From positions 498,494 to 562,493 of the forward strand of contig NZ_JANYMP010000002.1 of assembly GCF_025061645.1 (NCBI RefSeq): DNA of 64,000 nucleotides. The letters run 5' to 3'. The notes under the pieces were generated by a model. It was not told the DNA's origin. It saw only the letters and a program-made list of their open reading frames with translations, and searched no databases. Each line of letters opens with the position of its first letter. Position 1 is the first letter of the stretch. The position numbers and the translations under genes were made by a program. This document shows positions 8,887 to 16,883 of this stretch, piece after piece. Source of the stretch: Umezawaea endophytica (lineage in GTDB: Bacteria > Actinomycetota > Actinomycetes > Mycobacteriales > Pseudonocardiaceae).

Positions 8887-9768
8887 ATGACGAGCACGGA
8901 CTCCACGGCGTCCAGTCGGGAACTGGGTGAGGAGCTGCGGCGGCTGCGCGACCTGACCGGCTTGGACGGCGCCCTGCTGGCCGACCGGCTCGGCTGGCAC
9001 GCGACCACGCTCGCGCAGGTGGAACTCGGGCGGGCGCGCATCGGTGAACTGGACCTGCTGCGCCTGCTCGTCCACTGCGGCCTGGAGCGCACGGCGATCG
9101 ACGGGTTCGTCGCGCGCCACCAGTCGGCGGTCGAGCCGTACCTGTCGCGGCCCGGCTGCGACCGGCTGCCGGAGAACCTGCGGGCGCTCACGCTCGCCGA
9201 GGCGGGTGCCGTGGCCATCACCAGCTTCGACCTCGCGACCATCCCCGGCCTGCTCCAGACCGAGGACTACGCGCGGGCGCTGCTCGACCAGCTCGGGCTC
9301 ACGGCCCCGGACGAGATCACGCCCGCCGTGCGCGCCCGGATCGGCCGCCAGGCGATGCTGCGGCCGTACTCGGGGCCGATCTGCACGTTCTACATCCACG
9401 AGAACGCGCTGAGGATGAGGGTCGGCGGCGACCGGGTGATGGAGGACCAGTTGCTGCGGCTGATCTTCCAGGCCACCAGCGCCCGCTGCGTCATCCGGAT
9501 CGTGCCCGCCTCCGTCGGCGGCGCGGGCGCGCTCAGCGCCGGGTGCAAGCTGATCGAGTACCCGGACACGGTGCCGCTCGTCTACACCGAGACCGAGATG
9601 ACCAGGTCGTTCTCCACGGAGCCGCAGGCCATCGCCCGGAGTCAGCTCATCTTCGAACGCCTCGCGGTGTTCTCCGTCCCCCGGCAGGAGTCGCGCACGC
9701 TGATGATGGAGTACATGGCCGAGTACGACCGGCCTCGGGAGGGCGACGATGACCCGGAGCTGGCGTAA
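8887..9768 (+). CDS. XRE-family regulator with DUF5753 domain (WhiJ-like)
   Basis: 293 residues. The N-terminal helix-turn-helix (about 12-70; LGEELRRLRDLTGLDGALLADRLG) is followed by a ~180-residue DUF5753 region (IPGLLQTEDYARALL, PYSGPICTFYIHENALR). Such proteins are numerous in morphologically complex actinomycetes and act with DUF397 partners in developmental control. The downstream DUF397 gene overlaps this one by 20 bases. TAGCGT ends 6 bases before the ATG, indicating a leaderless transcript. Confidence 0.92.
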   Translation: MTSTDSTASSRELGEELRRLRDLTGLDGALLADRLGWHATTLAQVELGRARIGELDLLRLLVHCGLERTAIDGFVARHQSAVEPYLSRPGCDRLPENLRALTLAEAGAVAITSFDLATIPGLLQTEDYARALLDQLGLTAPDEITPAVRARIGRQAMLRPYSGPICTFYIHENALRMRVGGDRVMEDQLLRLIFQATSARCVIRIVPASVGGAGALSAGCKLIEYPDTVPLVYTETEMTRSFSTEPQAIARSQLIFERLAVFSVPRQESRTLMMEYMAEYDRPREGDDDPELA

Positions 9769-9922
9769 GAGCAGCCGCAGCGGCGGCATCGCGGACAGCG
9801 ACTGCGTCGAGGTCTCGTTCGCGGGCGACGTCGCCGTCCGCGACTCGAAGAACGCGCGGGGCCCGGTGCTCCTGTTCCCGCCCGCGCGGTGGCGTTCCTT
9901 CCTGCGCCGCGTCAGTCGGTAG
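9749..9922 (+). CDS. DUF397 domain small protein
   Basis: 57 residues (ATG at 9749) with the whole DUF397 pattern: SWRKSSRSGG, a D..CVEV block, VAVRDSKNARGPVL and a final ARWRSFL. DUF397 proteins are partners, probably antagonists, of the WhiJ/XRE-DUF5753 regulators. The start overlaps the end of the XRE gene, so the two are translationally coupled. Confidence 0.88.
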   Translation: MTRSWRKSSRSGGIADSDCVEVSFAGDVAVRDSKNARGPVLLFPPARWRSFLRRVSR

Positions 9923-10112
9923 CCGCGTCCGGCATCCTCAGGTGCAGCCGCATCCCCTGGCCGCGTTCACCCGGCAGCGCGCATAGCAGCAGCGTCCCGG
10001 ACTTCCCGTGGCGCACCTGCACGGCGCACGAGTCGCCCGCCAGCAGGGTGCCCGCCAGGAGTCCGGCGGCTTCGGGGTCGAGATCGAGGGTGAAGCCCTT
10101 CGACATGGTCAT
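9912..10112 (-). CDS. Small hypothetical protein beside XRE/DUF397 pair
   Basis: About 66 residues from the Met at 10112 (a longer form would start at 10145). It reads MTMSKGFTLDLDPEAAGLL then a stretch with VRHGKSGTLLLC and MRLHLRMP; no known domain is recognised. Its 3' end overlaps the DUF397 gene by 11 bases on the opposite strand. A third small gene of this kind is often found near abaA-like XRE/DUF397 loci. Codon bias fits a coding frame but evidence is limited. Confidence 0.5.
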   Translation of the reverse strand: MTMSKGFTLDLDPEAAGLLAGTLLAGDSCAVQVRHGKSGTLLLCALPGERGQGMRLHLRMPDAATD

Positions 10113-10271
10113 TGCTGGACCGTAGGGCTTTCCCGCCGGTCTCATCAGTCACCCGGTGGGGTCACGTTTGGCGTGTTGACCCCGATCGGGGTCCGGGTCG
10201 GCCCGTGTCCAGGGCCCCCGGCGGCGGTGAACCGGCTGATCAGGGCCGTGCCGGGGCTCCTGGGGCGACCG

Positions 10272-11201
10272 TCAGGACCCGAACGGCACGTGGCCGATCT
10301 TGTCCGGGTTCGCCAGGTCGTAGATCGCCACGACCCGCCCGTCGCGCACGACCACGGCGTCGACCCGGCGGGGGAGCACCTGCCCGGTGCCGCCCGCGGG
10401 GGAGTCCGGGATGGCCAGCCCGAGGTCGCCGTTCACCAGCGCCACGACACCCACCTCGGCGGGGTCGACCCGGTACTTGGCGACCAGGCCGAGCAGGAAG
10501 CGCGCCACCTTGTCCGCGCCCACGATCCGGTTGACCGCCGTGCGGACCTTGCCGCCGCCGTCGCCGACCACCACGGCGTCCGGGTGCAGCACGTCGATCA
10601 CGGCCCGCACGTCACCGGTCGCCAGCGCCGCGAGGAACCGCTCCAGGACCACCCGCTGCTCCGCGAGCGCGACCCGCGGCGGCGGGTCCGCGTCGGCCAG
10701 CGCCCTGCGACCCCGTGACGCGTGCTGCCGCGCGGTCGGCACTGAGCAGCCCAGCGCCTCGGCGATCTCGTCGAACGGCATCGCGAACGCGTCGTGCAGC
10801 ACGAACGCGACCCGCTGCTCGGGGGAGAGCCGGTCGAGCACGACCAGCGCCGCCAGCCGCACGCCGTCGTCGCGCACCACGTGGTCCAGCGGGTCCTCAC
10901 CGGTCGAGGTGAGCGACGTCACGACGGGTTCCGGCAGCCACGACCCGACGTAGGACTCGCGCCGCACGGCCGCCGACCGCAGCCGGTCCAGGCAGATCCG
11001 GCCGACCACCGTCGTCAGCCACCCGCGCAGGTCGCGGATGTCCTCGCGGGCGGTCTCCGACAGCCCCGCCAGGCGGAACCACGACTCCTGCACCGCGTCC
11101 TCGGCGTCGGCCACGCTGCTGGTCAGCCGGTAGGCCACGCCGATCAGGTGCGCGCGGTGCCCGGTGAACGTCCTCGCCAGCAACTGGTCGGCAGCGGTCA
11201 C
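10272..11201 (-). CDS. ECF sigma factor with SnoaL-like C-terminal domain (SigJ/ECF41 type)
   Basis: 309 residues from GTG 11201 (GTG 11207 also possible). Sigma region 2 (about 10-75; AYRLTSSVADAEDAVQESW), region 4 (about 120-175; LSPEQRVAFVLHDAFAMPFDEIAEALG) and a C-terminal SnoaL-like domain (about 195-305) that in ECF41/SigJ proteins regulates the sigma factor in cis instead of a separate anti-sigma. Divergent from dnaG with 33 bases between starts, so the two promoters overlap. The much longer open frame that continues antisense through dnaG is not coding. Confidence 0.9.
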   Translation of the reverse strand: MTAADQLLARTFTGHRAHLIGVAYRLTSSVADAEDAVQESWFRLAGLSETAREDIRDLRGWLTTVVGRICLDRLRSAAVRRESYVGSWLPEPVVTSLTSTGEDPLDHVVRDDGVRLAALVVLDRLSPEQRVAFVLHDAFAMPFDEIAEALGCSVPTARQHASRGRRALADADPPPRVALAEQRVVLERFLAALATGDVRAVIDVLHPDAVVVGDGGGKVRTAVNRIVGADKVARFLLGLVAKYRVDPAEVGVVALVNGDLGLAIPDSPAGGTGQVLPRRVDAVVVRDGRVVAIYDLANPDKIGHVPFGS

Positions 11202-11234
11202 GAGCACCAGTGTGCCAGCACTAGACTCGACGAC

Positions 11235-13136
11235 GTGGCAGGACGCATCCGTGAAAGCGACATCGCGCTGGTGCGTGACCGCAGCCGAATCGACGAGGTC
11301 GTCGGCGACCACGTCTCGCTGCGCAGCGCGGGCGGCGGCTCGCTGAAGGGCCTGTGCCCGTTCCACGACGAGAAGTCGCCGTCGTTCAACGTCCGGCCGT
11401 CGCACGGCACCTACCACTGCTTCGGCTGTGGCGAGGGCGGCGACGTGATCAAGTTCGTCATGAAGGTCGACCACCTCGGCTTCATTGAGGCGGTCGAGCG
11501 GCTGGCGGACCGCGTGGGCGTCACGCTGGTCTACGAGGGCGGCGGCTCCGCCGTCCAGCGCGACCGCGGCACCCGCACCCGGATGATCGAGGCGCACCGC
11601 GCCGCGGCCGACTACTACCTGGAGCAGCTCCGCACGCCGGACGCGCTGAAGGCGCGGGAGTTCCTGGCCGAGCGCGGCTTCGACGAGGCCGCCGCCGCGA
11701 TGTTCGGCTGCGGCTTCGCGCCCAGCGGCTGGGACAAGCTGACCAAGCACCTCCTCGGCCGCGGCTTCGAGCTGGACGAGCTGCTCAAGGCCCAGCTCGT
11801 CAAGGAGGGCCGCCAGGGGCCGATCGACCGGTTCCACCGCAGGCTGCTGTGGCCGATCCGCGACATCAGCGGCGACGTCGTCGGCTTCGGCGCGCGCCGG
11901 ATCTTCGAGGACGACCCGATCCAGGCGAAGTACCTCAACACCAGCGAGAGCCCGATCTACAAGAAGTCCCACGTGCTGTTCGGCCTGGACCTGGCGAAGA
12001 AGGAGATCGCGCGGCGGCACCAGGTCGTGGTGGTCGAGGGCTACACCGACGTGATGGCCATGCACCTCGCGGGCGTGCCGACGGCCGTGGCGTCGTGCGG
12101 CACCGCGTTCGGCACCGACCACATGAACCTGTTGCGGCGCCTGCTGATCGACGACGACATGAACGGCGAGGTGATCTTCACCTTCGACGGCGACGCGGCG
12201 GGCCAGAAGGCCGCCATGAAGGCGTTCGAGGGCGAGCAGAACTTCTCCGCGCAGACGTACATCGCCATCGCGCCGGACGGCATGGACCCGTGCGAACTGA
12301 GGCAGGACAAGGGTGACGTGGCCGTGCGCGACCTCGTGGCCCGGCGCACCCCGCTGATCGAGTTCGCCGTCCGCACGCAGCTCAAGGAGTACGACCTCGA
12401 CTCGGTCGACGGCCAGGTCGAGGCGCTGCGCAAGACCGTTCCGCTGGTCGCGCAGATCAAGGACCGGGCCAAGCGCGACGGCTACGCGACCAAGCTCGCC
12501 TGGTGGGTCGGCTGGAACGACGAGGCCGCGATCGTCCGCCGCGTCCGCGAAACCGCGGGCGGGGGTCCGGCGCCCGCCAAGCAGCAGCGCCGTTCCGCGC
12601 CCCCCGAGGTCGACCCGTACCAGGCCGCGATGCCCGTCCAGGTCACCCGCCGCCCGGACAAGCGCGACCCCAGGCTGTGGCACCAGCGCGAGGCGCTGAA
12701 GTCCGCGCTCCAGGTGCCCGAGCTGGCGGGCCCGTACTACGACGCGCTGCCGGACGAGGTGTTCAGCCACCCGATGTACTTGGCGCTGCACCACGCCATC
12801 CGCGACGCGGGCGGCGCCTCGTGCGGCCTGTCCGGTCCCGCGTTCGTCGAGGCCGTCAGCCAGGCGTGCCAGGAGGACTCCGGCCGGTCCGTCCTCACCG
12901 AACTGGCGGTGGAACCGTTGGAGTGCAAGCCGAACGACGAGTTCCGACACGTCTCCGCGGTGCTCGCGCGGTTGCAGCAGATCCTCGTCTTCGGCCAGAT
13001 CTCCGAGATCAAGTCCAGGCTGCACCGCATCTCGCCGGTGCAGGACCCGGACGAGTACCGCGCCCTGTTCGGCGACCTCGTGGCGCTGGAGGAGTACCAC
13101 AAGGCGTTGGGCCAACAGGCTGTTGGAGGCCTTTAG
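11235..13136 (+). CDS. dnaG: DNA primase
   Basis: 633 residues from GTG. The N-terminal CHC2 zinc finger is complete (CPFHDEKSPSF ... YHCFGCGEGGD), followed by the primase core with VVVVEGYTDVMAMHLAG and FDGDAAGQKAAMKAF (Toprim acidic residues) and a C-terminal helicase-binding region. It makes RNA primers for chromosome replication. TAGACT ends 7 bases before the GTG, so the start is consistent with a leaderless message. The 170-residue gene downstream starts on the base after its stop. Confidence 0.97.
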   Translation: MAGRIRESDIALVRDRSRIDEVVGDHVSLRSAGGGSLKGLCPFHDEKSPSFNVRPSHGTYHCFGCGEGGDVIKFVMKVDHLGFIEAVERLADRVGVTLVYEGGGSAVQRDRGTRTRMIEAHRAAADYYLEQLRTPDALKAREFLAERGFDEAAAAMFGCGFAPSGWDKLTKHLLGRGFELDELLKAQLVKEGRQGPIDRFHRRLLWPIRDISGDVVGFGARRIFEDDPIQAKYLNTSESPIYKKSHVLFGLDLAKKEIARRHQVVVVEGYTDVMAMHLAGVPTAVASCGTAFGTDHMNLLRRLLIDDDMNGEVIFTFDGDAAGQKAAMKAFEGEQNFSAQTYIAIAPDGMDPCELRQDKGDVAVRDLVARRTPLIEFAVRTQLKEYDLDSVDGQVEALRKTVPLVAQIKDRAKRDGYATKLAWWVGWNDEAAIVRRVRETAGGGPAPAKQQRRSAPPEVDPYQAAMPVQVTRRPDKRDPRLWHQREALKSALQVPELAGPYYDALPDEVFSHPMYLALHHAIRDAGGASCGLSGPAFVEAVSQACQEDSGRSVLTELAVEPLECKPNDEFRHVSAVLARLQQILVFGQISEIKSRLHRISPVQDPDEYRALFGDLVALEEYHKALGQQAVGGL

Positions 13137-13649
13137 ATGTTGAACGCCCTGTGGCGCAAGCTGTTCAAGCAAGGCCTGCCCGCCGACTTCACCGGTTCCC
13201 TCGACGGCGAGGAGGCCGTGCTGGCCCACGCCGCCGTCCGCGGCGGCGGGTACCTCGTGGCGACATCACTCGGCCTCTGGCTGCCCGGTCCCAGGCGCGT
13301 CGGCTGGCACCTGATCAGCAAGGCGACCTGGGGCGGCAGCGCGCTCGCGGTCGTGGAGGCGGAGGAGGACGGCGAGGCCGGTGACGCCATGCTCCTGCGC
13401 GACCTGCCACCGCAGCGGTTCACGCTGGAGGAGCCCGGCAAGATCCCCCAGGTCGTGCACACCAGGGTCACCGGCTCCATCAAGACCAGGCAGCACATCG
13501 GCGACGCCTGGTACCTCCAGCGCAAGGTCCCCGGCCGCGGCGGCGTCGTGCTCCAGGTCCGCCCGGACCCGGACGCCGACGTGACCGCCCTCCGCGACAT
13601 CGCGGCAGGCGTGGCGGCCAAGATGAAGGACCTCAAGCCCTCTGAGTAG
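13137..13649 (+). CDS. Conserved hypothetical protein coupled to dnaG
   Basis: 170 residues. No gap separates it from the dnaG stop, and GGAGG inside the dnaG end serves as its ribosome site. It is a compact alpha/beta protein without membrane segments: [35 protein letters not shown], and a C-terminal [16 protein letters not shown]-like block ([16 protein letters not shown]). A protein of this kind commonly follows dnaG in actinobacteria; its function is not known. Confidence 0.85.
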   Translation: MLNALWRKLFKQGLPADFTGSLDGEEAVLAHAAVRGGGYLVATSLGLWLPGPRRVGWHLISKATWGGSALAVVEAEEDGEAGDAMLLRDLPPQRFTLEEPGKIPQVVHTRVTGSIKTRQHIGDAWYLQRKVPGRGGVVLQVRPDPDADVTALRDIAAGVAAKMKDLKPSE

Positions 13650-13680
13650 TACGCGCGTACTGTTACAGTACAACCGTACT
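13648..13680. promoter_or_regulatory. Tandem 14-bp palindromes upstream of methyltransferase gene
   Basis: AGTACGCGCGTACT (13648-13661) and AGTACAACCGTACT (13667-13680) share the arms AGTAC/GTACT and are spaced 19 bases start to start. A TACAGT -10-like hexamer lies between them at 13664-13669 and GGAGG precedes the ATG at 13696. This is the layout of a TetR/MarR-type operator over a promoter, but no regulator gene adjoins it. Confidence 0.6.
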
Positions 13681-13695
13681 GCTACGGAGGCGCAC

Positions 13696-14445
13696 ATGTG
13701 GGACCCCACGAAGTACCTGGCTTTCGCCGACCACCGGTCCAGGCCGTTCCACGACCTGGTGGCCAGGATCAACACCCCCACGCCCCGCCGAGTAGTCGAC
13801 CTGGGCTGCGGCCCCGGCAACCTCACCGAAACCCTGCGCCCCCGCTGGCCGAACGCCACCCTGGAGGCCTTCGACTCGTCCCCGGAAATGGTCGAGGCGG
13901 CCCGATCACGCGGCCTGGACGCCCACGTGGCAGACGCCACAGCGTGGTCACCGGCACCCGACACCGACGTCGTGATCACCAACGCCGTCCTCCAGTGGAT
14001 CCCCACCCACCCGGACCTGCTGCGACGCTGGACGGCCGAACTGCCCACCGGCGCCTGGCTGGCCATGCAGGTACCGGGCAACTTCGAAAGCCCGTCCCAC
14101 GCCTTGGTCCGCGACCAGATCAAGACCGCCTGGCCGTCCCTCACGGACGTCCTGCGCGACCAAATCCCGGTACTCGATCCGACGGGCTACGCGGACCTCC
14201 TGAGCGCCTGCGAGGTGGACGCCTGGGAAACCACCTACCTGCACCGCTTGGAGGGCCCTGACGCCATCCTGGAGTGGATCACCGGCACCGCCCTCCGCCC
14301 CATCCGCGCCCGCCTGGACGACCAGGCCTGGACCGCTTTCCGCGCCGAACTGGCCCCCAAGCTCCTCAACGCCTACCCCCCACGCCCGGACGGCACCACC
14401 TGGTTCCCGTTCCGCCGCGTCTTCGCAGTAGCCAGGGTCCTCTAG
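13696..14445 (+). CDS. tam: Trans-aconitate 2-methyltransferase-like SAM enzyme
   Basis: 249 residues. Starts [18 protein letters not shown] as in the Tam family; SAM-binding motif I is [15 protein letters not shown] (about 33-47), acidic motif II FDSSPEM, and [14 protein letters not shown] follows. The enzyme methylates trans-aconitate, a by-product inhibitor of aconitase. A ribosome site (GGAGG) lies 9 bases upstream, and tandem palindromes cover the probable promoter. Confidence 0.88.
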   Translation: MWDPTKYLAFADHRSRPFHDLVARINTPTPRRVVDLGCGPGNLTETLRPRWPNATLEAFDSSPEMVEAARSRGLDAHVADATAWSPAPDTDVVITNAVLQWIPTHPDLLRRWTAELPTGAWLAMQVPGNFESPSHALVRDQIKTAWPSLTDVLRDQIPVLDPTGYADLLSACEVDAWETTYLHRLEGPDAILEWITGTALRPIRARLDDQAWTAFRAELAPKLLNAYPPRPDGTTWFPFRRVFAVARVL

Positions 14446-14472
14446 CCACTGCTTCTCCACCCACTCACTCCC

Positions 14473-14656
14473 CGCCGCAGGCGACCTTCGCTCTTGCCCC
14501 TAGATCTCCCGCCACTTCCCGCCGCAGGCGACTTTGCCCTACGCCTTCTCCGCCGCAGGCGACCTTGCCTTCACACGGTCGCCTCCGCCACTCCCCGCCG
14601 CAGGCGACCTTCCACCACCTCGGATCCCCCCAGTTACCCCGCCGAAGGCGACCCTT
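14473..14656. repeat. Five degenerate copies of CGCCGCAGGCGACCTT
   Basis: Core starts at 14473, 14520, 14551, 14596 and 14640 (spacings 47, 31, 45, 44). Copies 2 and 5 differ slightly (GACTTT; GAAGGCGACCCTT). The spacers differ in sequence and length, and T/C-rich runs separate the units. The block fills the space between tam and the small membrane protein gene; there is no convincing gene here. It looks like an intergenic REP-like family repeat. Confidence 0.75.
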
Positions 14657-14682
14657 CAACGCCTCCGGCGGGTCCCACGCGC

Positions 14683-14913
14683 CTACGCCCGCGGGATCAC
14701 GGACTCACGCCGCGGCGCCTGCCCGTTCGTGTGCGCCCGCTGCCCGAACCCGGTCTTCTCCCCGACCTTGGCCCGAACGATCCCGGCCGCCCCCTGAACA
14801 GCGGGGTGATCCGCGAGCCGCCGGTAGGTCCGAACAATCTGGTCATACCGCCCACGTCCGGCCCGCGCACCCAACACGTAACCGACAGCGGCGCCCAGCA
14901 GGATGCCCTTCAT
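14683..14913 (-). CDS. Small YtxH-like membrane protein
   Basis: 76 residues; the Met at 14913 is chosen because GAGGAG lies 7 bases upstream. It starts MKGILLGAAVGYVLGARAGR, a single Gly-rich membrane helix, then a basic amphipathic region (YDQIVRTYRRLADHPAVQGAAG). Proteins of this form are common in actinobacteria and of unknown function. Confidence 0.8.
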   Translation of the reverse strand: MKGILLGAAVGYVLGARAGRGRYDQIVRTYRRLADHPAVQGAAGIVRAKVGEKTGFGQRAHTNGQAPRRESVIPRA

Positions 14914-15047
14914 CGAGGTCTCCTCTCGTGTCGTGCCTGGTCGCACCCATCTTGTCGCATCGGAGGGGGGTGTGTGCGAGCCCCGATCCGGATGCGCTAG
15001 AGTTCTCACCTGTCAGGCCGAAGAGGCCAGGCGGAACAACAGAACAT

Positions 15048-15119
15048 TCCCCCTTAGCTCAATGGCAGAGCATTCGACTGTTAATCGAAGGGTTACTGGT
15101 TCGAATCCAGTAGGGGGAG
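15048..15119 (+). tRNA. tRNA-Asn (GTT)
   Basis: Acceptor TCCCCCT pairs with AGGGGGA; D-arm TAGCTCAATGGCAGAGC; anticodon loop CTGTTAA in stem TTCGA/TCGAA gives anticodon GTT; T-arm ACTGGTTCGAATCCAGT. CCA is not encoded. A terminator hairpin follows. Confidence 0.95.
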
Positions 15120-15130
15120 CAGTCAGATGG

Positions 15131-15158
15131 CCCCAGGTCCCCGGACCTGGGGTTTTTC
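15131..15158 (+). terminator. Terminator after tRNA-Asn
   Basis: CCCCAGGTCC and GGACCTGGGG form a 10-bp stem with a 2-base loop followed by five T. The stretch from here to the next tRNA (about 225 bases) shows nothing recognisable. Confidence 0.9.
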
Positions 15159-15383
15159 TCGTTCATGACAGCGGGGTACCCACCATCCCCACCCCGCAAC
15201 CACCGCCCCCACGCGGCACCTTTAGCAACTACACACGATCGAGCGAATTACCCACCACCAGGAGCCCCCAACCACATCGGCCACCGAAGAACCAGAGGTT
15301 CTTGAGACGCGCCGAACCCTGATCGGTACTCTCCACAGCGCAGCAGCGCAACCCAACTTCCAGGTGGGCTGCGACACGTGCAA

Positions 15384-15458
15384 GGGGCAGTAGCTCAGCT
15401 GGTCAGAGCAGCGGACTCATAATCCGTCAGGTCGTGGGTTCGAACCCCACCTGCCCCA
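15384..15458 (+). tRNA. tRNA with CAT anticodon (Met elongator or Ile2), integration target
   Basis: Acceptor GGGGCAG/CTGCCCC; D-arm TAGCTCAGCTGGTCAGAGC; anticodon stem GCGGA/TCCGT with loop CTCATAA, anticodon CAT; T-arm GTGGGTTCGAACCCCAC; CCA not encoded. Without modification data a CAT tRNA may be elongator Met or lysidine-modified Ile. Its 3' half is the attL core of the integrative element, and insertion leaves the tRNA intact. Confidence 0.93.
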
Positions 15459-15459
15459 C
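15421..15459 (+). repeat. attL core (39 bp)
   Basis: The stretch from the 3' side of the anticodon to one base past the tRNA end is repeated without a mismatch at 26225-26263. It lies next to the integrase gene, as expected for site-specific integration in a tRNA gene. Confidence 0.92.
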
Positions 15460-15496
15460 TCTTTTGCCTGGTCAGCGTACTGCGGGTAGGGAGGCT

Positions 15497-15524
15497 CAAG
15501 ATCACCACCCCACCTTTGCCCCAC
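15497..15524 (+). repeat. Left 28-nt arm-type repeat of the element
   Basis: CAAGATCA, 3 variable bases, then CCCCACCTTTGCCCCAC; matches 26081-26108 at 24 of 28 positions in the same orientation. It lies between attL and the integrase stop codon and contains two CCCCAC units, as does the att core end. Probable integrase or Xis arm-binding site. Confidence 0.65.
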
Positions 15525-15525
15525 T

Positions 15526-16704
15526 TTATGGGCGCGACCACCTAACCGATTCCAGTGCGTCCGCCGCTTTTCGGCTGGTCACACGACGCGCCATGTAGAC
15601 GTCCTGTGTAGTCGACACCTTCGAGTGACCGAGCTGGTCCGCGATCTCCCGCGCCGTGAGTCCGGCCTCATCGAGCAGCGTCGCCACCGATCGGCGGAAC
15701 GTCCGGAACGTGACCCACGGATACCCGGCCCTCTGCCTGAACTCCCGCCACCTCGCCAGGGTGTTGTGCTTGTCCCGGAGCCCGCCGAGCGTGTTCGGGA
15801 AGACCGGACCAGCCAATTCGTCGTGCGGGACCCCGAACTTCTCGGCCAACCGCACCCGCCGTTCCTTCAACATGACGACCAGCCAGCTCGACAACGGCAA
15901 TGCCCGCTCGGACACGTCGGTTTTCCCGAGGTTGATGGACTGCCCCTCGCCTTTGACGCGGATGACGCTGCCCGCCCAGTCCACCGTGCCCGCGTCGAGG
16001 TCGAGGTGGTGCCAGTGGACCGCCAAGCCCTCACCGGTCCGTTCCCCGGTGCCCGCGTACCAGCGAGCCAGGTCCGGCAGGTCGTGGTGAACGGCCACCT
16101 CGTCGGAGTCCAGCTTGGACAGCAGATCGGCCAGCTCATCGAACGACAGCGCCCGCGAACGGACCTTCTTACCGCCGTCGAGCCGCTGGATGTCCCGCAC
16201 CGGGTTGGACGCCAGCGCGCCATGCCGCACCGCGAGCCCGCACACCCCGGACAGGATCGTCCGCACCGTCTTGGCGGTGGACGAGCTGTGGAGCCTCTGC
16301 GCCGCCGCCACGACCTTGCCCAGCCGCGGAACGGTCAGCTCCCGAACCCGGAGGTCACCGATCGCGGGCAGCACCAGGCCGTTCAACCGGCTCTCATAGG
16401 TCTCCCTGGACGTGGGGGACCGCTTGCCCGCGTCAATCGCCTGCTGGAAGTCCTTGAGCCACACCTCAGCCGCTTCGCGGAACTTCGTGTCCGGCTTGAT
16501 TCCGTCGGAGTCGACGGGCGTCGTGCGGTCCCTCAGCGCCTCTTTGAGCACTCGGACCGCAGCGGCTTCGGTCTTGCCCAGCCGCTCGACGTCCCGTGTG
16601 ACCCCGTCGTAGTCCCGGAACTTCGTCCGAGCCCGCCACCCGGTCGCCACCTGGTAGGTCCGGATCTTGCCGTAGGTGCCGAGGGGAAGCGGCTGTCGCG
16701 CCAT
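15526..16704 (-). CDS. int: Tyrosine recombinase (integrase)
   Basis: 392 residues. An N-terminal arm-binding region (1-60), a SAM-like core-binding domain (about 70-160) and a catalytic domain. Catalytic residues visible: Arg222 (GTGERTGEGLAV), Arg337 (FRTFRRSVATLL), His360 (QLGHSKVSTT) and nucleophile Tyr370 (DVYMAR); the first box II His is Arg334 here. ATG 16704 overlaps the Xis stop (TGATG), so the two are translated together. It recombines attP with the 3' end of the CAT tRNA. Confidence 0.95.
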   Translation of the reverse strand: MARQPLPLGTYGKIRTYQVATGWRARTKFRDYDGVTRDVERLGKTEAAAVRVLKEALRDRTTPVDSDGIKPDTKFREAAEVWLKDFQQAIDAGKRSPTSRETYESRLNGLVLPAIGDLRVRELTVPRLGKVVAAAQRLHSSSTAKTVRTILSGVCGLAVRHGALASNPVRDIQRLDGGKKVRSRALSFDELADLLSKLDSDEVAVHHDLPDLARWYAGTGERTGEGLAVHWHHLDLDAGTVDWAGSVIRVKGEGQSINLGKTDVSERALPLSSWLVVMLKERRVRLAEKFGVPHDELAGPVFPNTLGGLRDKHNTLARWREFRQRAGYPWVTFRTFRRSVATLLDEAGLTAREIADQLGHSKVSTTQDVYMARRVTSRKAADALESVRWSRP

Positions 16705-16883
16705 CAGACGAGCCCCGTCGGCAACGACTTGACCCACGCCTGCACGTCCTCGGGCACGAACCGCACGTACTTGCCGACCCGCCGTCCGGGAGGCCCGTAG
16801 CCCTTGGTGCGCCACTGGTAGATGGTCTGCTTGGGGATGCCGAGATGGGCGGCAAGTTCCTCGATGCTCCAGAGCTTGGTCAT
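16704..16883 (-). CDS. xis: Excisionase/AlpA-type helix-turn-helix protein
   Basis: 59 residues, MTKLWSIEELAAHLG then IPKQTIYQWRTKGYGPPGRR and KYVRFVPEDVQAWV: the winged-helix pattern of actinobacterial Xis. GGGAGGT lies 6 bases upstream of ATG. It overlaps the rep stop by 4 bases and the integrase start by one base plus, so rep-xis-int is one unit. Xis directs Int toward excision. Confidence 0.9.
   Translation of the reverse strand: MTKLWSIEELAAHLGIPKQTIYQWRTKGYGPPGRRVGKYVRFVPEDVQAWVKSLPTGLV

Noticed and set aside
10272-13229. 985-residue minus-strand frame covering dnaG and the sigma factor
   Set aside because: Only the last ~309 codons carry sigma-factor domains; the rest is Gly/Arg/Ala/Leu-rich antisense of dnaG.
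14473-14656. CRISPR array
   Set aside because: Repeats are only 16 bases, degenerate, spacing is irregular (31-47) and no cas gene is present.
14494-15113. Plus-strand frames over the repeat block and tRNA-Asn
   Set aside because: Read through repeats and a tRNA; Pro/Arg-rich without domain; the minus-strand membrane protein there has a good ribosome site.
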